Assembly (NCBI GenBank): GCA_015680685.1
Contig: MNCI01037953.1
Location: forward strand, 46,687-99,489
DNA length: 52,803 nt
Source: Gnetum montanum
Taxonomy: Eukaryota > Streptophyta > Gnetopsida > Gnetales > Gnetaceae
Direction of reading: 5' to 3'
The translations under genes and the position numbers were made by a program. This document shows, one piece after another, positions 43,870 to 52,803 of this stretch (positions are counted from its first letter, which is position 1; each line of letters begins with the position of its first letter). The notes below the pieces were generated by a model that made no database searches, had not been told where the DNA came from, and saw only the letters and a list, made by a program, of their open reading frames with translations.

Positions 43870-44930
43870 CACCACAACGTCACTACCAAGCTCGGGAGTA
43901 TTATAGGACTCCTTCTCCTAGGGGAGACAACCCACAGAGATACCATCCTCCAAACCCATCCGCAACTCTCACACTGATAGCTCCATTACCACCTGCTCCA
44001 GCACTGCAAGGGGAACTCCCCACTCAACCATAGCAACGCAATGTCACTAGGGCTTTGAATCCTCAACCCACAATTGGTTTTGACAACCTTATGAAGAAAA
44101 GATCCTTCTTTAGAACCAATAGTCTAACTAAGCCCTCACAACTACAAGCAGTTGAACCTTTGAATGCATCCTCATCAATTAAGGCTTTAGGGATTCCTTC
44201 AAACCAAACACCGAGCTCAACGCATACGGTTATGTTAACACATGCTGTTACCGATTGGATTAAGGTGGGCCACCTTCCCAGGAAATTCTTTGATTCTGGA
44301 ATCCCTCTAATCTATATCCAAGTGGCTGGGAATAAACCATGTAAAGCTCTTTTGGACTTAGGTTCTGGAGTCAACCTAATATCACAAGAGATGGAACCTA
44401 CCTCCATTAAGGAAGAGTAACATTTAACTAGAGCTGGCCGACTAGTCCAACATTGTCCCCTTGGGACTGGTGGATGACATCATTATCACTGTGTGTGGGT
44501 AGTCGTATCTAGCTAATTTCCTAGTGATACAAGTAAACAATGGTAAGGGGGACTTCCCAATAATAATGGGAAAAGCATGGCCAAGTACTATAGATGCATT
44601 TCTAGGAATCCGTGATCTTTCCATGGAAATATCCAAGAAGAACACTTTTGAAAATATTGAGAAGAAGAAAGTTCCATGCATCGCATATAATGACACAGGG
44701 TGCCATTGCGTGCAGAAATCATGGGTTATGCAAAGTTTAGCATTGCCTGCATGCAATCAATGTGCACAAGACATTAATATACAAAAGTGCCTATATGCAA
44801 TAGCCACATGACAAGAAGACACCCAATGGCTGATGGCTGATCAAGAGAGAAACTCACTAACATGCATGGAACTAATTGAGGGAATAACTAGTGCTTACAT
44901 TGAAAGCATAGATACACTAGAGCAAGTTTG
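43870..44930 (+). pseudogene. gag tail and protease of element C (broken)
   Basis: The gag tail (TPSPRGDNPQRYHPP and a P/T/L-rich stretch ending LQGELPTQP) matches W at 27130-26990. The protease begins MLTHAVTDWIKVGHLPRK at 44232; the active site reads LLDLGSGVNLIS, retaining D but changing S to L. A short deletion follows at EMEPTSIKEE, then LVIQVNNGKGDFPIIMGKAW is intact. Several stops and frame changes. Confidence 0.75.
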
Positions 44931-45249
44931 TTGCCAACTTCCAAGCCTTAACCTTGAAAACATCAACTGGGGGAAGTTGGAAATTCCTGAGAGATTTAAA
45001 CAAGAGCCCCTAGATTTGAAATCATTGCCTACCGATCTAGAGTATATGACTCTCAAAAATGGAAAACCGATGATCATCAACGCAAGACTTGTTCCCAAAT
45101 AAAAAGAAAGACTACTGAAAGTGATAAAAAAGTTGTCAAAATCCTTTGCCTAGTCATACCCCGAGTTAACTGGAATAGATCCTAGGATATGCTAGCATAG
45201 GATTTACATGGACCCCTCCATGAAACCTCAAAAACAATCGTAGAGGTGA

Positions 45250-45980
45250 TTGAACCCAAAATTGAACCAAATAGTAAAAGAAGAAATAGAACAACTTCTT
45301 AAGGCCAGGTTCATATATTCCATTGTTGATAGCGAATGGGTTAGCCCTCTAGTGATTGTGCGTAAAAAGGGAGCCAAATGGAGGGTGTGTATAGATTTTA
45401 GGCTGCTGAAGATGGAAACATTTAAGGATCACTTCCCGTTGCCATTCGGTGACCAAGTCTTAGACACCATAGTAAGGCATCGCTATTATAGTTTTCTGGA
45501 TGGCTATAGTGGATAAAACCAAATATGGATAGCCCTAGAAGATCAAGCCAAGACAACGTTCACCAGTCCTTGGTTAACATTTGCATATAAAAAAATGCCG
45601 TTTGGCTTTTGCAATGCTCCTACCATGTTTCAACTTCTGGTTCTAAGCATATTCCAACAGTAGATAGGAAATGGAGTAGAAGTCTTTATGGATGACTTCT
45701 CCACTTATGGAAGAAGCTTTGATTAAGTCTTGGACCGATTAGAGCAATTGCTAAAATGATTTGTAGAAACCAACTTAAGGCTCAACTGGAAGAAAATCCA
45801 TTTGATGGTCCAAGAAGGCATAGTACTTGGGCATAAGATTTCACATTCAGGAATAGAGGTAGACCTAGATTAAGTTAGGGTCATCCAAGGAATCACCTGT
45901 CAACTGAAAACTGTCAAAGATATGTAGTCATTCCTTGGACACACTGGTTATTATAGGAGATTCATTGAAAACTTCTCCAA
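45250..45980 (+). pseudogene. Reverse transcriptase of element C (few stops)
   Basis: 88 open codons run from MNPKLNQIVKEEIEQLLKAR through WRVCIDFRLLKMETFKDHFP to YYSFLDGYSG. The frame then continues past TAA to TFAYKKMPFGFCNAPTMFQ and the intact VEVFMDDFSTYG. Stops include the TAG shared with X and Y at 45661-45663 and TAG at 45925-45927. It is the best preserved RT in the window. Confidence 0.85.
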
Positions 45981-46059
45981 GATTTCCAAACCATTGGTAG
46001 AGCTCACAAAGAAGGACACACCATTCGAATGTACCAAGGAATGTGAATGAGCATTCCAA

Positions 46060-46310
46060 ACTTTGAAACAAAAGCTTGTAGAAACTCCTATTCTACAAGC
46101 TCCTAACTCATCCAGACCATTCCATATAATGACTGATGCATCCAATTATGTTCTTGGAGCCATACTTACACAGTTACATGACCAAAAACGTCCTTACTAC
46201 ATCCACTATACAAGTAGGAGTATTGCTGATGGACAACTTAACTACACAACTACAAAAAAAGAATTAATGGCTGTAGTGTTTGCATTGGATAAGTTTAGGC
46301 ACTAGATGTT
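46060..46310 (+). pseudogene. RNase H, N-terminal part, of element C
   Basis: 80 open codons (MKQKLVETPILQAPNSSRPF, IMTDASNYVLGAIL, TTKKELMAVVFALDKFRH). After DKFRH* the family sequence stops, and the next recognisable part is the spacer from about 46385, so the rest of RNase H and all of integrase are deleted. Confidence 0.8.
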
Positions 46311-46384
46311 AGGCTTGGAACTGTATAGTCCCTTTTTTAATAATAAAACTATTAATGAATTGGTGACTGGGCATTTCTCAAACT

Positions 46385-47518
46385 AAGGAAGGTCTCAAGG
46401 ATTGAAAAGGGTGTGAATTCAAGGGGATTTGATGCATTTGTCCTAGTCATTCTCTTGGGTTCTTAAATGTTTTCTTCTTGAGTTTCCCTTACCATTTCGA
46501 CGTTGCTCCATTATCAGGAAGCTAAGCTAATAAAAATAATAAGTCTTTGCATGGTGTGGTTCTCATGCAAAAGAAGAAGAAGAAGAAGAAGAAGAAGAAG
46601 AGAGAAAAGTAAGAATTCAAGGCACACCCCTTAGACGAAATAATCATCTAGGCTACAAGCACTAGTTATGGAACTAAACAAACATGTTCTCTCTAACTAA
46701 GGCCCTGTCTTGCTTCCTACTTTCTCCTTTCTCATTTCGTCGAAATGGTTGTGACTTTTTGGCGGAAGCATTCTTGTTACTTCAGGTGGATAGATTGGCA
46801 AAATGTATTAATGTGAAGTCACTGGATGTGGATTGTTTGAGGCTAGATTTGGAATGAGATCTACTAAGTCACATTAACCATTAATACACAAGGGGCTGGA
46901 CACCACCTTGTTCTTGAGACTCCATTCCATTCTCTTCTTTCCATCATTCTTTCCCCATTTTTCACCTCATTGCCAATTGTATCAATAGTCTATATTTTGG
47001 TTAATGCATTGTTTTCTTTTTGGTAAATTCTTGTGCTTAAGACTTTAACTCTTGCTTCCAAATGGCATTTCCAGAGCCTATGGACTCTTTGAATGTGGGA
47101 TTGTTAGGGCATTAGGGGCATGAGCTTGCTTTTGGGAGGACCCACTAGCATTCCTATTTGGTGCATCAGTTAATTTCTTTCCCTTAAAAATTTCTGCAAT
47201 CAACATTTATTTTCTTCATTTCCACCTCTGACATCCATTTTATTGGCATTTCCATTGTTTCTTTTTCTCCATCTTTCTTATTCCTTCTATTTTTTCATTC
47301 TATCGCTACCGGAGGATTGCTCTTAGTCATGGGGGTCCTAGTCCAATTCTTTTAATTTTCTCTTAACCCCTATACCTTGGGTAGTCACCAGTGTTATATC
47401 TCTAGAATCCACATTAGCCATATCACAACTCAGCTAATGGACCTTACACCGAGGCAAGGTATCAACTGCATTGTGATTCATTTTTCCTTGCTAATATAAA
47501 ACTATGTTGTGTGTGCAG
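46385..47518 (+). other. Spacer of element C with (AAG)n and PPT-like motif
   Basis: Homologous to the spacers of X, Y and W. It contains an (AAG)10 microsatellite at about 46570-46601 and a PPT-like TTAGTCATGGGGGT at 47323-47336, and ends with the acceptor TTGTGTGTGCAG before ATG 47519. No supported ORF. Confidence 0.65.
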
Positions 47519-47705
47519 ATGGAAATCATACAATAATGGATTGGATCTAGAGGGAACACTTAGAATGGACTGGTGTTGGAGCAGTTATGCAAGGAACTGG
47601 ATTGATGGCATGCTTATGGATGACCAACGGAAAGCACAATCTTTGCGTCGACAGCAACACATCTTCTTCTTTTCTCTCTCTTCTTTCTCAACTTCCAAAT
47701 AAGGC
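47519..47705 (+). pseudogene. Mini-ORF region of element C
   Basis: The ATG follows TGCAG and the first 60 bp match the W mini-ORF (ATGGAAATCATACAATAATG against ATGGCAATCATGCAACAATG). In-frame stops occur early (CAA to TAA). The 187 bp end before 3' noncoding sequence that leads to the PPT. Confidence 0.4.
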
Positions 47706-47890
47706 TAGATGTCAAATGTGTATAGTGTTCACTCTTGTTGTCATGAACACTAATATTGTCATTTATTGTAATGATGATCCATTCTTGTGTCACCCCATTC
47801 ACCATTAGTGTCATTCAAGTCAATAATCCCATACCTTCCTAATATTTAATAAGGAACTCAAGGACTAGTTTTCATTCAGTCATGGGGGTA

Positions 47891-48354
47891 TGATGAGCTA
47901 TGATATTGCGGCCTGCCGCAATTTCTATAAATAAGAGGCGACTTTCCCTATTCTAGGCACTTAGACTTAGACCCTTAGCTAAACTCTTGTAGTTTTACCA
48001 TTCCAGAGTTAGAATAATTTCCATGTGCTTGTAGTAGGAGTCTTAAAGTGAAAGGATCTTTATTTGACCAAATTGTACATGAGCACACATTTGTGTATGA
48101 CAATAAAGATGAACTTTATGATAAACCTTGCAGCATGTGGACTAAGCTAAATAGTAATTAATTATTGTTGAATGTTTAAATGTTTTCCTATTTAATTAAT
48201 CTCTCTCAACCCTTGACTCTCCTAGTTAAGTACACTTAGTACAATCTCTTCGAGCATGTGTGTAGCGCTTGGTAACCTAGTAAGGAGTAGCTTTTGGTAA
48301 TCCTAGCAGCGTTACACTGGTTCAGGATGTGTGCTGCAAGCAGGAATGCATACT
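47891..48354 (+). repeat. LTR of element C, 5' part (interrupted by F)
   Basis: Starts TGATGAGCTATGATATTGCG after the PPT CATGGGGGTA, TATA box 47926-47933, then the R/U5 motifs AATAAAGATGAACTTTATGA and GTAACCTAGTAAGGAG. It stops within GGATGTGTGCTGCAAG...ATACT, where other LTRs continue for another 350 bp or so. The rest presumably lies beyond the window. Confidence 0.75.
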
Positions 48355-49972
48355 TGAAACACCCTAAAAATTTTGAGGCACTCTTGCTTCACCAAGGTCT
48401 CGGAACTAAGGCAAGGATTTCCACAAGTGTAGCCTCATGACCACTTGGCAGGAAATGAATGCTCTGAGTTTAGATTGTCCAGTCCAACAAGTTTTCTACG
48501 TCCAGTGCTGACAGGCCCGACGGACTCTTTGGCCTGCCCACCTAGACAATTCATCTGGCTGACAGTTTACTCAGAAACCATGCTAGGGGTTGTCAACGGT
48601 GCTCAGTATGGACAAAATAGTTTGACAAGTTTTTGAGAAAAGAAGTTTGCTACGCTATGCTACGCTATGTAGTGTAGCAGGCCTCGGAAGATAGTTGCTC
48701 AAGTAACCAAGTGCAAACTGTTGCAGAAAAAAGTGCTACACTATGCTACGCTATGTAGCATAGCATAGCATAGCAAACGAAAAATAGAAAGGCCCAGCTT
48801 ATGTAGTGATTCCAATTGCACTCGGCAAGCACTCTGGCCTCCAAAAGAAGTTTCCTTGTTCGACTTCATGTCCCTTGGCAGAAGTTTCTTACTTGAAAGT
48901 GGTGGATTGAGGAAAAAGTAGGATACGCTAGTTGCTACGCTGTTCTACGCCACATAGCATAGCACAGTGTAGCGATGATTCAAAAGCAACAATGAGCATT
49001 GCAAATGAAATTTTAGCAAGGTCAAAGGTCTCTCTTTGTAGAAGGCAAAAGTTGCAGCTGTTAGCATAGTCAAGCTTCAGACAAGCATTTGCGGCTTCAG
49101 CACAAGTCGCAGACAGAGCCAGATGATATGCTCTGCTATGCTACATAGCATGGCAAAGATGCAGAACCAAAAAAAGTGCTTTATAATGCTAACCCAATGT
49201 GCGTCGAGGCTTCCAGCAGATGCAATTGTCTTCAACACAAATTTCATTTTCAAACTGGTGGCTACACTATGCTACGCTACATAGAAGCTATGCTATGCCA
49301 ACATGCTACGCTCCCCAGCGTAGCATAGTGTAGTAGGCAACTACGCTACTCCAGTGTGCTTCACTCTTCATTAGCATTGTTGGCATACCTGATTCTAGCA
49401 TCTCTAGTTTCGACAGCATAGTTGGAGCATAACAAGTTCACGACCGGCTTTGCACATCCATGCAGCATGGGCATGTCAACATCTCGCAGGTCCAAGACAC
49501 ATGTCACTTAGGCCTCATTTCTTACATCCTCCTGGCCCTATAAATACCTAGACGAGCAAAGCTCAAAGGGTTGGAAAATTAAGAATTCTCCTCATTGGCA
49601 AGTTGACACTTTTTTTCGAGTTGGAAAATTTTGGTAATTGGCAATTTTTTGGAAAAATTGGCAAGTCGGCCTTTTAGCATTTGGCATTGTTGGCTTCCAA
49701 GTCCACATTCAAGCACATAGTTGGCATACTTTGAATGCTCTAGTTACCTTTGGAATCTCTGTGCCTCCCAGTGTTGCACAACTGATTGTATCCATCTTAA
49801 CAAAGTAAAGCTGCGATCCAAAGGCGATGCATTTTATAACTCCAGTTTACTTTACATTCCTTTTCATTATCATTGCATTTTACATCGTTTTTGCTCTGTT
49901 GCATTTAATAATTATTATATTGCGTTACAAACATCGCTATTGAATTAAACGTTCACGTAAGGTTAAGTTACA
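48355..49972 (+). repeat. Probable 5' LTR of F (about 1.6 kb)
   Basis: The suggested ends are TGAAACACCC (48355) and GTTACA (49972), near-complementary termini. A TATA box at 49539-49546 (CCCTATAAATACC) supports an LTR promoter. The region contains the GCTACGCTATG repeat cluster. The 3' end is uncertain: no clear tRNA primer site follows 49972, and GGGTGCCCCGTTTCC near 50009 may be a decayed one, which would move the end by about 35 bp. Confidence 0.5.
48645..49350. repeat. GCTACGCTATG repeat and hairpin cluster in F LTR
   Basis: Runs of the decamer GCTACGCTAT and its reverse complement occur at about 48652-48680, 48734-48776, 48932-48975, 49130-49152 and 49261-49350. The last contains a perfect 17-bp inverted repeat, CTACACTATGCTACGCT (49262-49278) and its complement (49317-49333). 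All lie upstream of the TATA box at 49539, in U3. Confidence 0.85.
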
Positions 49973-50356
49973 CTGATTAAGTCCCTGTCTGATTGACAAG
50001 ACCATTCAGGGTGCCCCGTTTCCATTTTATCCAGCATGGCCCTTGCATGCATCCAAGGTTAAAATTGTTTACCCAACAACCTCTTTGTTTCCAGCCACCA
50101 ACGTTTTCGGTAGCTACAGTTTTCTGGCTCTATAAGGAGGGCCTTTGGTGCCTTTCCAATGTTTCACTATAGTCTTGCATGCTTTCTATACGCCGTCATG
50201 CACTAGCATAAACGTGACATTCTTTTGTGGTTATTTACACATCGTGTGGTGCAGATCGGTCACTGCGATGATTTCCTTGGAACCCTGTAGGATAGAAAAC
50301 CTCCGATAGTTGCTTGATCTCCTTATTTTCCTCATTTGAAAATCCTTTTTAGCTTT

Positions 50357-52803
50357 ATGACAATGATTTCCTCAAGCACCGCAGTTACTACCTCTAACGT
50401 TGAGGTCCCCCTATTGGTTCAAGGCATCATAGGTGTCGAGCAGCCACTCAGGCTAGTGCTAGGGTCACGTCAATCTCTCAGGATCGAAAACCAAGCACCT
50501 GAGGGCTTGGCTCAGCAATATGAGCAATATAACTTTCTTTGTGCTAAGGTTCAGGAAAATCTGCCCTTACATGCATAAGAACTTGAAGACAAACGTAGCT
50601 TCGAGTTCGCTTACTGTAACGGGAAGGAATTTATTCCCACTCTTGGCATTTCCATTCCTTTAATGCAAATGCATTAGTGGCTCATAGATCAGCTGATAGG
50701 GGTGACTAGGCCTCGGGAGCAATGAGACACGACGTCTCACCATGATGAGGCATTTCAAGATGGGCAAGAGGAACTGGATTCCCAATCCCAAGGTGAGGGT
50801 CAAACTAACCTTGCCACCATCCCTCCCACCCTGTCTTTTTGGACAAACCTGCTCTCTATCACTACTCCATTTGTGATCATGTTCGCGTCGTCGCAATCTA
50901 TAGTTTCATCGGCAACAGGTAGCCATGCCATGCCCTCGATGTATCAACACGCCTTCTCCTGTATCTCATTCTTAGCTACTACCCCTCCACAAACTGTTCC
51001 CCAATCCATTCCTACATCATACCATGCACTAATCATGGCTACCCTACCCTACATTCACGTCGTACCTACATCGCAGTTGCATGCAGTTTTCTCATCCATT
51101 TCGGTATCTACACCTGTTCCACCATCAACGGTGGACCTAGTCCCACCCACATGGTGGACCCCATTCACTTCTCCTTTTTTTTGCAACCTTCACAGATGTC
51201 TCGCTATGCTCACCACCAAACGTACTAGGCCCCACAGATGATACAACCAAGTGTGGGACTATGGTCTACCCCACTTGCCACAGAAATGGCCTAGCTTGTG
51301 GCACAACCAGCGACTGCTGCTCCAATAGCACCACCTACTGGGTGGTGGATAGCACAACAAACACCATTCATAAGGGCTGCCCCAACGACATTGCCTATGG
51401 GTCACATTGTTGCCCGTCCCACGCCATAGATGGGAGCTATCCCTATAGCTCCCCAACCATCCACATCATCCCTGGGTCTGGATCAAGCATTCCAGCTTAT
51501 CTAGACCCTTACAGAGGAAATTAAACACCTCAAGGCTACTGGTTCTGACACGGTACAAGTCATGGACTTCTACTAGGATGATCCCATCAACTTGGCAATC
51601 CCCATGCTAACTTTACCCCTTAGGATGCCACTCCCCCATTTCACAAAATACAATGTGAAGGGTGATCCCAACCCACATCTTGTCACATTCGGATTTGAGA
51701 CCCTCCTTTTGCAACAATGGCCGCACAAAATTATCGACATCTTTGCTATGTCTTTGATAGGTAAAGCTCTGGACTGGTATTGTGTGCTCCCACGCTCCTC
51801 CATCTCAACCCTAAAGAAGCTCTTGACCTAGTTTGTAACGCATTTCAAGTATAACTTGAGACCAGAAGTTACGCTAGATCAGCTAATGAACATGAAGCAA
51901 GATCCACTGGAACCAGTCTAGAAATTCATACAATGGTGGAGCACTACCTTTAACGAGATCTGCGAGCCCATCTCAGAGGCCCATCTACTAGCTATCTTTA
52001 AGGGTGCAGTGAATGACTTCATTAAGTCCAAATTGTACTATCTCGCTCCTCAAACTCTTAGTCAAGCTTTTACCCAAACCAAGAGTATACAAGACACGCC
52101 TGAGGCAAGCAAATACCTAGCCTATGTTGCATATAAGAACATCTTTATGAAGAAGGAAAAAGAAAAGGGCAAGGCTGAAATAGCCACAATAGCACCTGTG
52201 GCAAATGAAGCCAAGACCAACAACAAGAACAATAAGAAAGTGACCATAGTAGCAACTAACCCTACGCCCAACCAGGGCAACGTAACCCAACCTTCCACAT
52301 CAGCACCCAAAGCATCCACACTACCCAAGCCAAAATTTGAGCGTAAAGATCACTCTAAGTATACCCTAATGGCCGTCAAGCCTTTAGAACTTCTAAAAAA
52401 ATTATTGGGAGTAGGGTACATCCAACACAAGTGGATGTTAGAAGAGGGAGTCAAAAAACATCAACGATACTATGAACTCCTTAGGAACCCCTCTTTGGCC
52501 TTGCCCAATGAGCCACCAGTTCCTAAGAATTTCAGGCTGGAACAGTTCTGTGACTACCATCAATAGTGTGGTTACGACATGGATTACTGCATGGCATTAA
52601 AAGATGACATCCAAAGAATGATTGATCAAGGGAAACTGGTTCTAGACGAAAGCAACATAGTGCATCCTGAAAATTAGTCTCTACATCTCTATACAGATCC
52701 TCTTAATGCCAACAACACTGATTACATTATCAACACCATTGGCATTGACAGTATTTCTAAATCACCCCAGCAGCCATTTGTGGTTCGTGTGCCTCAACGT
52801 AGG
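50357..52803 (+). pseudogene. gag of element F (broken, incomplete at window end)
   Basis: Suggested start MTMISSSTAVTT at 50357. A long P/A/T/Q-rich N-terminal region (to about 51500) needs frame changes and contains stops. Then IKHLKATGSD, a capsid-like domain (MPLPHFTKYNVKGDPNPHL, IFAMSLIGKALDWY, FVTHFKYNLRPEVTLDQL), a 185-codon open stretch 52009-52566 with a K/N/T-rich linker, and a zinc knuckle FCDYHQ*CGYDMDYCMALK in which the expected H is Y and a Q codon is TAG. The frame continues as SLHLYTDPLNANNTDY to the window end. TAG stops stand mostly at expected Q or W codons. Confidence 0.75.

Larger units (their letters stand above)
43861..48354 (+). mobile_element. Element C: 5'-truncated gypsy element
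   Basis: Starts abruptly inside the gag tail next to the palindrome GTCACGTGAC (43861-43870), head to head with H. It has gag tail, protease, RT and part of RNase H, no integrase, the spacer, a mini-ORF start, the PPT and a 3' LTR broken by element F at 48355. The LTR and mini-ORF are like those of W. Confidence 0.75.
48355..52803 (+). mobile_element. Element F: different gypsy element, 5' end only
   Basis: LTR from 48355, leader, then a gag unlike that of the X/Y family and running off the window end. It is inserted in the LTR of C and is therefore younger than C. Its gag has a CxxHx4H-type zinc knuckle and a capsid domain of the kind seen in Tat-like plant gypsy elements. The pol genes would lie past 52803. 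Confidence 0.65.

Noticed and set aside
46570-46601. (AAG)n as a functional splicing enhancer
   Set aside because: It is a plain microsatellite absent from the other spacers, with nothing to tie it to splicing.
50005-50025. Primer-binding site of F (GGGTGCCCCGTTTCC)
   Set aside because: The match to a known tRNA 3' end is partial and the LTR end is uncertain, so it is mentioned but not annotated.
50873-51524. Plus-strand ORFs of 122 and 87 codons in the F leader/gag region
   Set aside because: Another frame across 51240-51560 carries the gag-like P/A/Q-rich segment that leads into the capsid domain. These ORFs are low-complexity alternatives.
1-52803. CRISPR arrays, tRNA or rRNA genes, operons
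   Set aside because: None seen. The repeat structures are LTRs, palindromes and slippage duplications of a plant nuclear genome.

Overview
The window looks like nuclear DNA from a seed plant with a large, slowly purged genome. It is AT-rich, has almost no intact genes, and is filled with old Ty3/gypsy LTR retrotransposons inserted into one another. A gymnosperm is plausible because of the depth of decay and nesting, but nothing here proves it. All calls come from reading the sequence and comparing copies inside the window; no database search was possible.

Layout. Positions 1-3100 are low-copy-looking DNA with two exon-like open stretches on the minus strand and several short tandem duplications. 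3100-6528 is old decayed DNA, including a probable LINE 3' end and a degenerate repeat block. From 6529 to 41072 there is a set of nested elements of one LTR family (LTRs start TGATGAG, end CTCATCA, carry a TATAAATA box and are followed by a decayed tRNA-Asp-type primer site). Element G (minus strand) has its LTR split by element X (7176-40924, target duplication GAGCA/GAGTA). X is split near its 3' end by element Y (19407-39908, GTGTT/GTATT). Y is in turn split by a 2.7-kb LTR-like insertion Z in its 5' LTR (19710-22433, GATAT/AATAT) and by an inverted element W in its gag (about 24169-30051). G continues to about 42170. 42750-43860 holds another minus-strand fragment (H), fused head to head with a 5'-truncated plus-strand element C (43861-48354). 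A different gypsy element, F (48355 to the window end), interrupts the LTR of C.

Gene content of the main family. The order is gag (no clear CCHC knuckle), aspartic protease, reverse transcriptase, RNase H, integrase, a roughly 2-kb non-coding spacer, then a long additional ORF (aORF, about 960 codons) in the position where env-like genes sit. Two near-complete aORF copies (X, Y) and two partial ones (G, H) are present. In four elements the ATG at this position directly follows a matching splice-acceptor-like sequence, which suggests expression from a spliced RNA. W and C belong to a subfamily in which the aORF is replaced by a very short ORF. W has also lost RT, RNase H and integrase but keeps a nearly open gag-protease.

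Decay is mostly C-to-T and G-to-A change, with many in-frame TAG codons and few frameshifts, as expected for heavily methylated, silenced DNA. The most interesting signals are the reconstructed nesting order, the accessory coiled-coil ORF with its conserved acceptor, the repeated polypurine-tract-like motifs inside the elements, the iterated and palindromic U3 motifs, and the GCTACGCTATG hairpin cluster in the LTR of F.
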